Shown here in pieces: positions 26,881-34,543 of a stretch of 54,097 bases of DNA. Below the pieces are notes generated by a model, which was given only the letters and a program-made list of their open reading frames with translations, was not told the DNA's origin and made no database searches. The translations under genes were made by a program, and so were the position numbers. The first letter of the stretch is position 1, and the number at the start of each line of letters is the position of its first letter. The stretch covers positions 1 to 54,097 of the forward strand of contig MGYC01000009.1 in NCBI GenBank assembly GCA_001801575.1, read 5' to 3'. The DNA is from Gammaproteobacteria bacterium RIFCSPHIGHO2_12_FULL_41_20 (lineage in GTDB: Bacteria; Pseudomonadota; Gammaproteobacteria; DSM-16500).

Positions 26881-27741
26881 ATGTTGAATGAATCTACATT
26901 ATCCATAACAGATCTTACTGAAGATGCTATTCCTTTCTCTACAAAAGGGCCCAAACGTCTAGCCTGGGAAGATCTAAAAGAAGGCCTTATGCGCTGGCAA
27001 GTTTGGTATATGCTTGCTTATCAAGATATTAAACTACGCTACCGTCGCTCTCTCCTGGGCCCATTTTGGTTAACTATTAGCATGGCCATTACGGTATATT
27101 CCATGGGATATTTATATAGTTATTTATTTCATATGAATATTCGCGAGTACTTTCCTTACTTGGTTGCTGGTATGTTAGGGTGGTCCCTGATATCGGTAAC
27201 ACTGACTGACCTTATCGAGGCCTTTTCTTATCCTGAAGCCATGCTAAAACAAATTAAACTTCCATACAGCATTTATGTACATCGCGTTGCTATGCGCAAT
27301 ATCATTATTTTCTTCCATAATATTTTAATTATGGTTCCCATTCTTATTATTTTTCACAATGTGGCTAAAGTAAATTTTTGCCTTTTATTATTAATTCCCG
27401 GATTGTTTATTATTTACTTTAACTTTATTTGTTATGGCCTTGTTTTCTCTATGATTGGTGCTCGCTATCGCGACATATCGCAAATCATTAAGAGCTTAGT
27501 TCAAGTTGCTTTCTTTATCACCCCCATTATGTGGACACCCGATATATTGCCGCCCAGCAAGCGTTTTATTGCCTATCTTAATCCATTCTATGCATTTATT
27601 GAGTTAGTGCGCCAACCCTTGATCGGCCATGCACCAACTTTATTAAACATTCTTGTAGTTGGCGTGCTAACTATTATTGGCATCACAGCAGGATACCTTA
27701 TCTTCCCTGCGCGCCGCGCAAGAATTATTTACTGGCTGTAG
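26881..27741 (+). CDS. wzm: O-antigen/polysaccharide ABC exporter, permease
   Basis: A 286-residue inner-membrane permease of the ABC-2 polysaccharide-export family. The N-terminal soluble part ends in WYMLAYQDIKLRYRRSLLGPFW, a hallmark of Wzm/TagG proteins, and about six hydrophobic segments follow. With Wzt it moves undecaprenyl-linked glycan to the periplasmic face. The frame can be extended upstream to a TTG at 26842, but that start lies in the palindromic element; I chose the ATG at 26881. wzt begins 11 bases after the stop. Confidence 0.88.
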   Translation: MLNESTLSITDLTEDAIPFSTKGPKRLAWEDLKEGLMRWQVWYMLAYQDIKLRYRRSLLGPFWLTISMAITVYSMGYLYSYLFHMNIREYFPYLVAGMLGWSLISVTLTDLIEAFSYPEAMLKQIKLPYSIYVHRVAMRNIIIFFHNILIMVPILIIFHNVAKVNFCLLLLIPGLFIIYFNFICYGLVFSMIGARYRDISQIIKSLVQVAFFITPIMWTPDILPPSKRFIAYLNPFYAFIELVRQPLIGHAPTLLNILVVGVLTIIGITAGYLIFPARRARIIYWL

Positions 27742-27752
27742 GAACATACATT

Positions 27753-28505
27753 ATGGCACGCGTTGATTTAAGTTCAGTTCATGTTGAATTTCCCATTTAC
27801 AATGTACGATCACGTTCCATAAAAAACAAATTTTTAAAAATGGCCAGCGGTGGCCGAGTGATTAAAGATGCAAATCAACATATTGTCGTAAGTGCATTGA
27901 ATAACATAAGTATTTCATTCTTACATGGTGACCATATTGGCTTAATTGGACACAATGGCTCTGGGAAGAGTACGTTATTACGCCTACTTTCTCGGATTTA
28001 CGAGCCAACCCATGGACAAATTCATATCGATGGTAGCGTTTCTGCTATGCTCGACATCGTTCAGGGGGTGGAAGCAGAATTCACCGGTTATGAGAATATT
28101 TACATTCGCGGCACGCTAGCAGGGCTAACCCGCAAACAAATTAAGGCACAAATAGAAGAAATCTGCGAGCTCACTGGCTTAGGTGATTATTTAGCTATGC
28201 CCGTACGCACCTATTCATCAGGCATGAAAGTCCGCTTAGCCTTTGCCATCTCCGCCTGTATTAACCCTGACATACTGTTAATTGATGAAGTATTTGGTGC
28301 TGGCGATGCGGAATTCATGGAAAAAGCTCGGCGGAAAATGATTACCCTCTTACAACAATCCAGCATCGTAATAATGGCTAGCCATTCTGATGAATTAATC
28401 CGAGAATTTTGCAATAAAGTCCTATTGCTAGAAAGCGGTCAAATAAAATACTTCGGTAATGCAGAGAAAGCGCTAGAAATGTACCACCTATCTAGGGTTT
28501 ATTGA
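27753..28505 (+). CDS. wzt: O-antigen/polysaccharide ABC exporter, ATPase
   Basis: A 250-residue ABC ATPase: Walker A GHNGSGKST, signature YSSGMKVRLAF, Walker B ILLIDEVFG, and the H-loop MASHSDE. It powers Wzm. It lacks the C-terminal carbohydrate-binding domain found in Wzt proteins that recognise a terminal cap (such as E. coli O8/O9a), so export should not depend on that kind of cap recognition. The ATG is preceded by TAGGAA. Its last codons and stop lie inside a 14-bp inverted repeat (28492-28531). Confidence 0.9.
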   Translation: MARVDLSSVHVEFPIYNVRSRSIKNKFLKMASGGRVIKDANQHIVVSALNNISISFLHGDHIGLIGHNGSGKSTLLRLLSRIYEPTHGQIHIDGSVSAMLDIVQGVEAEFTGYENIYIRGTLAGLTRKQIKAQIEEICELTGLGDYLAMPVRTYSSGMKVRLAFAISACINPDILLIDEVFGAGDAEFMEKARRKMITLLQQSSIVIMASHSDELIREFCNKVLLLESGQIKYFGNAEKALEMYHLSRVY

Positions 28506-28531
28506 TAATTTAAATTGTCAATAAACCCTAG
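28492..28531 (+). terminator. Inverted repeat spanning the wzt stop codon
   Basis: CTAGGGTTTATTGA (28492-28505) and its exact complement (28518-28531) form a 14-bp stem with a 12-base AT-rich loop. The wzt stop TGA is the last triplet of the left arm. No U-tract follows, so termination is uncertain; it could instead be a regulatory stem or a repeat scar upstream of the sugar-kinase gene. Confidence 0.4.
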
Positions 28532-28559
28532 CTAAGAACAAAAATAAGGAATAGACAGT

Positions 28560-29663
28560 ATGATTATTAGCCGCACCCCTTATCGCATTTCATTTTTTGG
28601 TGGAGGAACCGACTATCATACCTGGTACCAAAAACATGGGGCCGCCGTATTAGCGACTACTATCAACCATTATTGTTATTTACAGTGTCGACTATTGCCA
28701 CCTTTTTTTGGTCACGAGTCGCGCATTGTTTGGTCAAAAATAGAGGAGGTTACACGGCACGCCGAAATACAACACCCTGCTGTGAGAGCAGTATTAGCCT
28801 ATCTCAATATCAATCAAGGCGTTGAAATTCACCATCAAGGTGACTTACCTGCTCGCTCAGGACTAGGCTCTAGCTCAGCTTTCACCGTTGGCTTATTGCA
28901 TGCCATGTATGCTATGCGCGGCATGATATCCAGCAAACGCGAACTCGCTTGCGAAGCAACCCATATTGAACGAGACATTCTGAAAGAAAATGTCGGCGTA
29001 CAAGATCAAATTAGTACCGCTTACGGCGGTTTAAATAAGATTATCATATCCCCCAATGGCAACTTTGACGTATGCCCTATCGTTTTGCCACACACCAGAA
29101 TGCAAGAATTGCATGAGCACTTACTGCTATTTTTTACTGGTGTATCACGTACTGCATCCAATATTGCCGCAGACAAGATTAAATCCATACCATCAAAAGC
29201 CGAGGAATTACATCGCATGCGGCAAATGGTAGATGAAGCAGAGAAAATACTCTGCTCCAATACGGATATGCTCCAGTTTGGCAACCTGTTGCATGAAACG
29301 TGGCAATTAAAACGCCAAATTAGCAATCAAATCTCTCCGGCATTTGTTGATGAGATCTACAATAAAGCGCGTGCAGCCGGCGCTATTGGCGGTAAATTAC
29401 TAGGCGCAGGCGGCGGTGGTTTTATGTTATTCTTCGTTAGCCCTGAGAATAAACTCGCTGTATGCGAAGCGCTAAAAGACTTATTACTCGTGCCTTTTGA
29501 TTTTGAGTCCAGTGGTTCACAAATCATTTTTTATGACCACTTAGACTACAGTCAGATGGCCATCACCCGTCGAGATTATATGCATTTACGTAATCAACAT
29601 ATTGAAGAAGCAGCGCCATTAGAGAGAGAACGGTTAACACGCTTACTAGCAGTGGAGGACTAG
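28560..29663 (+). CDS. GHMP-family sugar kinase, D-glycero-D-manno-heptose-7-phosphate kinase-like
   Basis: A 367-residue GHMP kinase. The N-terminal IISRTPYRISFFGGGTDY and the ATP-binding LPARSGLGSSSAFTVGLLHA, plus the C-terminal GGKLLGAGGGGFMLFF, match the HddA-like group, which phosphorylates heptose-7-phosphate at C1 on the route to GDP-heptose. The usual partners (isomerase, phosphatase, guanylyltransferase) are not in the window, so they would have to be elsewhere or the substrate may differ. AAGGA precedes the ATG. It leads a ten-gene run with overlapping or near-overlapping ends reaching 39694. Confidence 0.75.
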   Translation: MIISRTPYRISFFGGGTDYHTWYQKHGAAVLATTINHYCYLQCRLLPPFFGHESRIVWSKIEEVTRHAEIQHPAVRAVLAYLNINQGVEIHHQGDLPARSGLGSSSAFTVGLLHAMYAMRGMISSKRELACEATHIERDILKENVGVQDQISTAYGGLNKIIISPNGNFDVCPIVLPHTRMQELHEHLLLFFTGVSRTASNIAADKIKSIPSKAEELHRMRQMVDEAEKILCSNTDMLQFGNLLHETWQLKRQISNQISPAFVDEIYNKARAAGAIGGKLLGAGGGGFMLFFVSPENKLAVCEALKDLLLVPFDFESSGSQIIFYDHLDYSQMAITRRDYMHLRNQHIEEAAPLERERLTRLLAVED

Positions 29664-29666
29664 AGC

Positions 29667-30983
29667 ATGACTAAGCAACAAGAATTATTACAAAAAATTC
29701 AGGAAAATATTCAAGCATACTGCGATACCTATTACGATTTTTCTTTTAACCCAGCTAATCCCATCGTGCGCTTACACGAACCCACCCAGCATGGCGAAGA
29801 AATTTACGCTGCTATTGAAACTATGCTCTCGACATTCACTACCATGGGTAAAAAAGTACGCGCATTTGAACAGCAATATGCGGATTATGTAAATACGCAA
29901 TACGGGGTTATGTCTAACTCCGGCTCCTCTGCTAATTTGCTAGCTATAGCTGCATTAGCTAACCCAGCAACACCGGATTATCTAAAACCTGGCGATGAAG
30001 TTATTGTTCCCGCCTTATCATGGTCTACCACCATCTGGCCCATTATTCAACATAACCTAGTTCCCGTTTTAGTGGATTGTGATTTAAATACCTTTAATTT
30101 GGATTTAAATAAGCTAGAACAAGCCATCGGTCCGAGAACTCGCGCTATTAAGCTGGTCCACGTTTATGGCAATCCTTGCAATATGGATGGCCTCATGGCA
30201 CTCGCTAAAAAACACAATCTGCTAGTTATCGAAGATTGCTGCGAAGCAATGGGAGCTTCTTACGACAACAAATCAGTCGGTAGTTTTGGCCAAGTAGGTA
30301 ATTTTAGTTTCTTCTTCTCCCATCACATTAGCACGATGGAAGGCGGCATTTCCGTCACTAACGATTTTAACTTAACAGAAACCATGCGCATCTTGCGTGC
30401 TCATGGCTGGTCACGTGAAGCAGATGAGCATCAAAAATACGTAGCCATGTACCCTAATATTGACCCACGTTTTATTTTTATTAATGTGGGCTATAATTTA
30501 CGTCCTACTGAAGTAAACGCAGCCATTGGGCAATTACAGCTACCTAAGTTAAATAACTTAATCAATAAGCGTCGTGAAACAGCTTTATTTTTCCGCAAGC
30601 ATCTAGCCAAATATGATGAATATTTCCATTTTCAACAGGAAACCCCAAAAGGCAAGCATGTGTGGTTTGGATTCTCGATTATCCTAAAAGAGGCTGCGCC
30701 ATTTACTGTAAAAGACATCACCACTCACATGCAACAACACCACATTGAAACACGTCCTATTATCGCAGGCAACATGGCTCGTCACCCAGCATTTAAATTG
30801 TATCCACACCGCATCGGAGGTGACTTATCTAAAGCAGATACCATAATGAAAAAAGGCTTTGCGTTCGCTTGCCATCATGCAGTCGATCAACAGGCGCGAG
30901 AGTATGTCGTCAAGGTAATTGACACTTTTATAAGAAGCCATACTCAGGCCAACCCTGTTTTTGCTAAGGAAGTAACCGCATGA
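29667..30983 (+). CDS. DegT-family PLP enzyme with His in place of the PLP lysine (ColD/RfbH-like 3-dehydratase)
   Basis: A 438-residue DegT/DnrJ/EryC1-fold protein. Where aminotransferases have Ser-x-x-x-Lys, this has FFSHHISTMEGG with His219 and His220. This replacement is known from ColD and RfbH, PLP/PMP enzymes that remove the C3 hydroxyl of 4-keto-6-deoxysugars instead of aminating them. The Cys cluster of the RfbH iron-sulfur type is absent in the following region (RAHGWSREADEHQKY), so ColD is the closer parallel. The product would be a 3-deoxysugar; the nucleotide carrier is unknown. GGAGG precedes the ATG, and the stop overlaps the next gene. Confidence 0.75.
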   Translation: MTKQQELLQKIQENIQAYCDTYYDFSFNPANPIVRLHEPTQHGEEIYAAIETMLSTFTTMGKKVRAFEQQYADYVNTQYGVMSNSGSSANLLAIAALANPATPDYLKPGDEVIVPALSWSTTIWPIIQHNLVPVLVDCDLNTFNLDLNKLEQAIGPRTRAIKLVHVYGNPCNMDGLMALAKKHNLLVIEDCCEAMGASYDNKSVGSFGQVGNFSFFFSHHISTMEGGISVTNDFNLTETMRILRAHGWSREADEHQKYVAMYPNIDPRFIFINVGYNLRPTEVNAAIGQLQLPKLNNLINKRRETALFFRKHLAKYDEYFHFQQETPKGKHVWFGFSIILKEAAPFTVKDITTHMQQHHIETRPIIAGNMARHPAFKLYPHRIGGDLSKADTIMKKGFAFACHHAVDQQAREYVVKVIDTFIRSHTQANPVFAKEVTA

Positions 30984-32041
30984 ACCAAAATCAAATTAAC
31001 AATCCCCTCACTCCCCCTTTGCAAAAAGCAGGTAAAGAGGAGGCACCCTCTTTTGCAAAGGGCAGCAATGAGAGAAAGGTAAAAAAAGTACTTATCTGCG
31101 GTGCCACTGGCTTTATCGGGCGTAACTTTACCGAGCAACTAAGCCAACGTCAGGACTTAGAGGTCCATGCCGTACATTACCAGCGGCCATCCTATCCTTG
31201 TCCACGAATTATTTGGCATCAAGCCGATCTACGTAATCCGGAAGATGTCGAACGCGTCGTAACAGGCATGGATATTATCATCCAAGCGGCAGCCACCACA
31301 TCCGGCGCTAAAGACATTGTCAGCCGTCCCTATATTCACGTAACTGACAATGCCATTATGAACTCTTATCTCTTCCGAGCTGCATTCGCCCACAAAGTAA
31401 AACATGTCATATTCTTTAGCTGCACAGTCATGTATCCATCCAGTAGCACTGCACTTAAGGAGTCTGATTTTGACGCCAATAAACCATTACATCCTCGCTA
31501 CTTCGGCGTAGGTAATACAAAATTATACATAGAAAAAATGTGTGAGTTTTATGCAGGTATTGCCGAGACTAAGTTCACCGCCATTCGTCATTCCAATATT
31601 TACGGTGCGCATGATAAATTTGATTTAGAACGCAGCCACGTGTTTGGTGCAACCATTACCAAAGTCATGACTGCTCAAGATAAGGTCGTAGTATGGGGCA
31701 CCGGCGAAGAAGAACGTGATTTATTACATGTAGATGATTTAATAAGATTCGTTGAACTTGTCTTGCAAAAACAACCAGAAAAATACCGCCTATATAATTG
31801 TGGCTATGGCCAAGCTATACCCATTAAAGATCTTGTCACTAAAATCGCTAGCCATTCAGGAAAAACTCTGAAGATTGAGCATGACCTTTCACAACCCACA
31901 ATTAAAACCAGCTTATTTCTCGATTGTTCACTAGCAAAACAAGAATTAGGCTGGGATGTCACTGTGGATTTAGATAGGGGGATTAAGAAAACATTGGCTT
32001 GGTGGCAAGAGCATGTAGGAGCCGGAGTTTCCGTTGAATAA
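30980..32041 (+). CDS. NAD-dependent epimerase/reductase with a palindrome-encoded N-terminal insert
   Basis: A 353-residue extended-SDR protein resembling GDP-sugar epimerase/reductases. The Rossmann start KVLICGATGFIGRNF comes only at about residue 35. The ~30 residues before it are encoded by a palindromic repeat (31005-31075) read in frame. The usual Tyr-x-x-x-Lys is not evident; the equivalent place reads RYFGVGNTKLYIEKM. FFSCTVMYP occupies the catalytic Ser/Thr region. The ATG overlaps the upstream stop, and no Met lies between it and the Rossmann fold, so the insert is probably translated. It likely acts on the keto-deoxysugar made by the neighbour. Confidence 0.75.
   Translation: MNQNQINNPLTPPLQKAGKEEAPSFAKGSNERKVKKVLICGATGFIGRNFTEQLSQRQDLEVHAVHYQRPSYPCPRIIWHQADLRNPEDVERVVTGMDIIIQAAATTSGAKDIVSRPYIHVTDNAIMNSYLFRAAFAHKVKHVIFFSCTVMYPSSSTALKESDFDANKPLHPRYFGVGNTKLYIEKMCEFYAGIAETKFTAIRHSNIYGAHDKFDLERSHVFGATITKVMTAQDKVVVWGTGEEERDLLHVDDLIRFVELVLQKQPEKYRLYNCGYGQAIPIKDLVTKIASHSGKTLKIEHDLSQPTIKTSLFLDCSLAKQELGWDVTVDLDRGIKKTLAWWQEHVGAGVSVE
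31005..31075 (+). repeat. Palindromic repeat inside an epimerase coding sequence
   Basis: CCCTTTGCAAAA (31015-31026) and its exact complement (31051-31062) flank an interior of 24 bases, within a stretch beginning CCCCTCACTCCCCC. The whole is read in frame as a Pro/Lys/Glu-rich peptide (NPLTPPLQKAGKEE...). It resembles intergenic palindromes of other bacteria and the in-frame Rickettsia palindromic elements. The limits are approximate. Confidence 0.6.
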
Positions 32042-32071
32042 ATCTTCTAATCGAGATAAGTGAGTAAAATC

Positions 32072-33085
32072 ATGAGTTTTTATAAAAATCGCAAAGTACT
32101 AGTTACTGGTGGCACAGGGTTAATTGGTCAACCCTTAGTAGAAATGTTAGTGACACAAGGCGCTAAAGTCACTGTCGTCTCACTTGACGATCCCTCACGC
32201 GCACCTAAGGGCGTTATTTTCCGACAAGCTGACTTACGTGAATTTAGTAATTGCCTAGAAATCTGCCAAGGGCAAGATGTGGTTTTTCAATTAGCTGGCG
32301 TAAAAGGTTCTCCTGCTATGACCGCAAAACGCCCTGCAAGTTTCTTTGTTCCTACTATCACTTTCAGCATCAATATGATGGAAGCGGCACGCCGCTGTAG
32401 CGTAGAACGCTTTCTGTTTACTAGCTCAGTGGGCGTCTACTCTCCTGCTGAAGTTTTCTATGAAGATGATGTATGGAAAACCTTCCCCTCTCCCAATGAC
32501 CGTTTTGCCGGTTGGGCAAAACGCATGGGCGAACTACAAGCCGAAGCCTATAAGATTGAATACCAGTGGGATAAAATCTCCATCGTGCGCCCTGCCAATG
32601 TCTATGGTCCTTTTGACAACTTTGACCCAAATAATGCCATGGTTATTCCTTCACTCATTAAACGTGCGCTGGATGGCGAAAATCCACTGACCGTTTGGGG
32701 AGATGGCTCACCTGTTCGTGATTTTATTTATGCCCATGACGTTGCCAGAGGCATGTTACTTGCTGTAGAAAAAGGCATTAATAAACCCATCAATCTGGGT
32801 AGCGGTACTGGCGTTACCATTAAAGAAATTGCAGACATTGTTGCTGCCAATATACCAGGCAATCCCATAAGAATTGCCTGGGACACCACCAAACCTAAAG
32901 GCGATGCCAAGCGGCTCATGGACATGTCGCGTGCTCACTCTTATGGATTTCAACCTAATGTATCCATTGAACAAGGGATTAAAGAAACCATTCGTTGGTA
33001 TATAGAAAATCGACATAGCTTAGATAATCGTTATAATGCTTTTACTGAGAAAGCCCATCTACCTAAAGAACAGGCTATTGCATGA
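32072..33085 (+). CDS. NAD-dependent epimerase/dehydratase, GDP-fucose-synthase-like
   Basis: About 337 residues, extended-SDR fold: VLVTGGTGLIGQPLVEML, FQLAGVKGS, LFTSSVGVY and VVRPANVYGPFDN-like segments. The position of the active-site Tyr-x-x-x-Lys reads RFAGWAKRMGELQ, with Ala where Tyr is expected, so its chemistry is uncertain. I prefer the ATG at 32072; a GTG at 32060 would add four residues. The stop overlaps the SDR gene. With the preceding epimerase and the ColD-like enzyme it forms a probable deoxysugar-nucleotide pathway. Confidence 0.75.
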   Translation: MSFYKNRKVLVTGGTGLIGQPLVEMLVTQGAKVTVVSLDDPSRAPKGVIFRQADLREFSNCLEICQGQDVVFQLAGVKGSPAMTAKRPASFFVPTITFSINMMEAARRCSVERFLFTSSVGVYSPAEVFYEDDVWKTFPSPNDRFAGWAKRMGELQAEAYKIEYQWDKISIVRPANVYGPFDNFDPNNAMVIPSLIKRALDGENPLTVWGDGSPVRDFIYAHDVARGMLLAVEKGINKPINLGSGTGVTIKEIADIVAANIPGNPIRIAWDTTKPKGDAKRLMDMSRAHSYGFQPNVSIEQGIKETIRWYIENRHSLDNRYNAFTEKAHLPKEQAIA

Positions 33086-33813
33086 AGAAAGTTGCTATTA
33101 TCACAGGAGCAAGCCGCGGCATTGGCGCTGCCACAGCTCAGCTGCTAGCTAAGCAAGGTTATGCCGTATGCATCAATTATTATCAAGCAAAAGAACGAGC
33201 AGAAAAACTAGCTACTGCCATTAACCAAGCGCATGGCCAAGCCATCGCTGTACAAGCTAATATGGCTTTAGAAAGCGATATTCTTAATTTATTTGAGATA
33301 ACGGATAAAAAGCTAGGCCCTATTACCACCCTGATTAATAATGCCGGTACCAATGGTGGTATTTGTGAGGTCGAACACATTACCGCGCATTGCTTGCAGA
33401 CTGTTTTCGCAACGAATGTCTTTGGCGCTATTCTTGCTAGCCGAGAAGCAATAAAACGCATGAAGCAACAAAACAGCGGCAATATCGTGAATATTTCTTC
33501 TGAGGCGGCTAAATTTGGTGGTACAAAAATGGCACATTACGCTTCGTCCAAAGCTGCCCTTAATACGCTCACTATTGCTACCGCAAGAGAGGTAGCTGCT
33601 TATAATATCCGCGTCAATGCCATCAGCCCAGGCGTCATTGATACTGAAATGCACCAAGCCTCACCGCCAGAACGAGTCGCCGCTCTCATTAATAGCTTGC
33701 CCATGAAAAGAATGGGTAAGGCTGTAGAAGTAGCTGAGTTAATTGCCTGGTTAGTTTCCGATAGTGCTGCTTATATATCAGGAACCATTATTCCCATTAC
33801 TGGGGCGAGGTGA
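33082..33813 (+). CDS. Short-chain dehydrogenase/reductase (FabG-like)
   Basis: A 243-residue classical SDR with all expected motifs: TGASRGIGAAT (NAD(P) binding), NNAG, the catalytic Ser in NISSEAA and Tyr-x-x-x-Lys in YASSK, followed by SPGVIDTEM. Sequence alone does not separate a 3-oxoacyl-ACP reductase from a sugar ketoreductase. Because it is translationally coupled to the sugar epimerase (ATGA overlap) and followed five bases later by a dioxygenase gene in the same run, reduction of a keto-sugar is the more likely role. Confidence 0.8.
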   Translation: MKKVAIITGASRGIGAATAQLLAKQGYAVCINYYQAKERAEKLATAINQAHGQAIAVQANMALESDILNLFEITDKKLGPITTLINNAGTNGGICEVEHITAHCLQTVFATNVFGAILASREAIKRMKQQNSGNIVNISSEAAKFGGTKMAHYASSKAALNTLTIATAREVAAYNIRVNAISPGVIDTEMHQASPPERVAALINSLPMKRMGKAVEVAELIAWLVSDSAAYISGTIIPITGAR

Positions 33814-33817
33814 AAAA

Positions 33818-34543
33818 ATGCAGCAATTTACTCGATCAACATACTCTTTTAAAAATGCACCAGAAAAAGCATTGGCAGATTATTTAGAGCTAGGTTACCA
33901 CATTGAGGAAAATGTGTTTTCTCATCAAGAATGTCAAGCTCTCATTAAAGCAGGTCATGATTTAGACGATGCAAAAAACAATATATTTCGTCCCTATATG
34001 ATGCCACACCGTCAAAATCCTGTTTTTTTAGAAGCAATGAAAAAGCCTTTCTTGGTTAATACTCTTTCTATTTTAGTTGGCGGCCAAGCAGCTGGTTTAC
34101 AGAGTGAATTCTTTTATTGCAAACCAGAAACCAGAGGGTTCTCATTACATCAAGATAACTTCTATGTGGAGGCTGCCTATGGAGTTTTTGCTTCTGCCTG
34201 GACAGCACTCACCGACACCTACCCAGAAAAGGGTGGATTAATCATCTATCCAGAAAGCCATAAAGCAGGAAACCTCCCGGTCAGAAAATTACATTTAGAT
34301 ACGGATGCAGCACAAGATCCCAATGCCAATAATGAAGAGACCATCGTTCCCTCCCAATACTCTCTTTGCAATGTGGCTATACCAGAAGGGGCGGTTTTAT
34401 TCATTCACGGGCATTTAGTCCACGGTTCCAATCCAAATAAAACCAATGAATGGCGCTATGTTTTGTTAAACACTTATATCAAATCGAGTGAGAAATTTAG
34501 AGCGGGTCGCTATGCGAAAAGAGCAAAAGTGGAGTTGGTATGA
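33818..34543 (+). CDS. Phytanoyl-CoA dioxygenase (PhyH)-like Fe(II)/2-oxoglutarate oxygenase
   Basis: A 241-residue double-stranded beta-helix oxygenase. FSLHQDNF provides the His-x-Asp pair and FIHGHLVHGSNPN the distal His, with RYVLLNTY after it providing an Arg for 2-oxoglutarate. PhyH-like enzymes hydroxylate lipids or small molecules; here a hydroxylated or ring-modified sugar or its acyl chain is a reasonable guess. The ATG at 33818 has GAGGTGA upstream; the longer frame from 33764 lies inside the SDR gene. The stop overlaps the next gene (ATGA). Confidence 0.78.
   Translation: MQQFTRSTYSFKNAPEKALADYLELGYHIEENVFSHQECQALIKAGHDLDDAKNNIFRPYMMPHRQNPVFLEAMKKPFLVNTLSILVGGQAAGLQSEFFYCKPETRGFSLHQDNFYVEAAYGVFASAWTALTDTYPEKGGLIIYPESHKAGNLPVRKLHLDTDAAQDPNANNEETIVPSQYSLCNVAIPEGAVLFIHGHLVHGSNPNKTNEWRYVLLNTYIKSSEKFRAGRYAKRAKVELV

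Noticed and set aside
29667-30983. Annotating the DegT-fold protein as an ordinary sugar aminotransferase
   Set aside because: The PLP lysine is replaced by His in SHHISTMEGG, which fits a ColD-like dehydratase better.
33183-33657. Long minus-strand open frames opposite the SDR gene
   Set aside because: The plus-strand SDR is unmistakable; these are shadows with no recognisable protein features.
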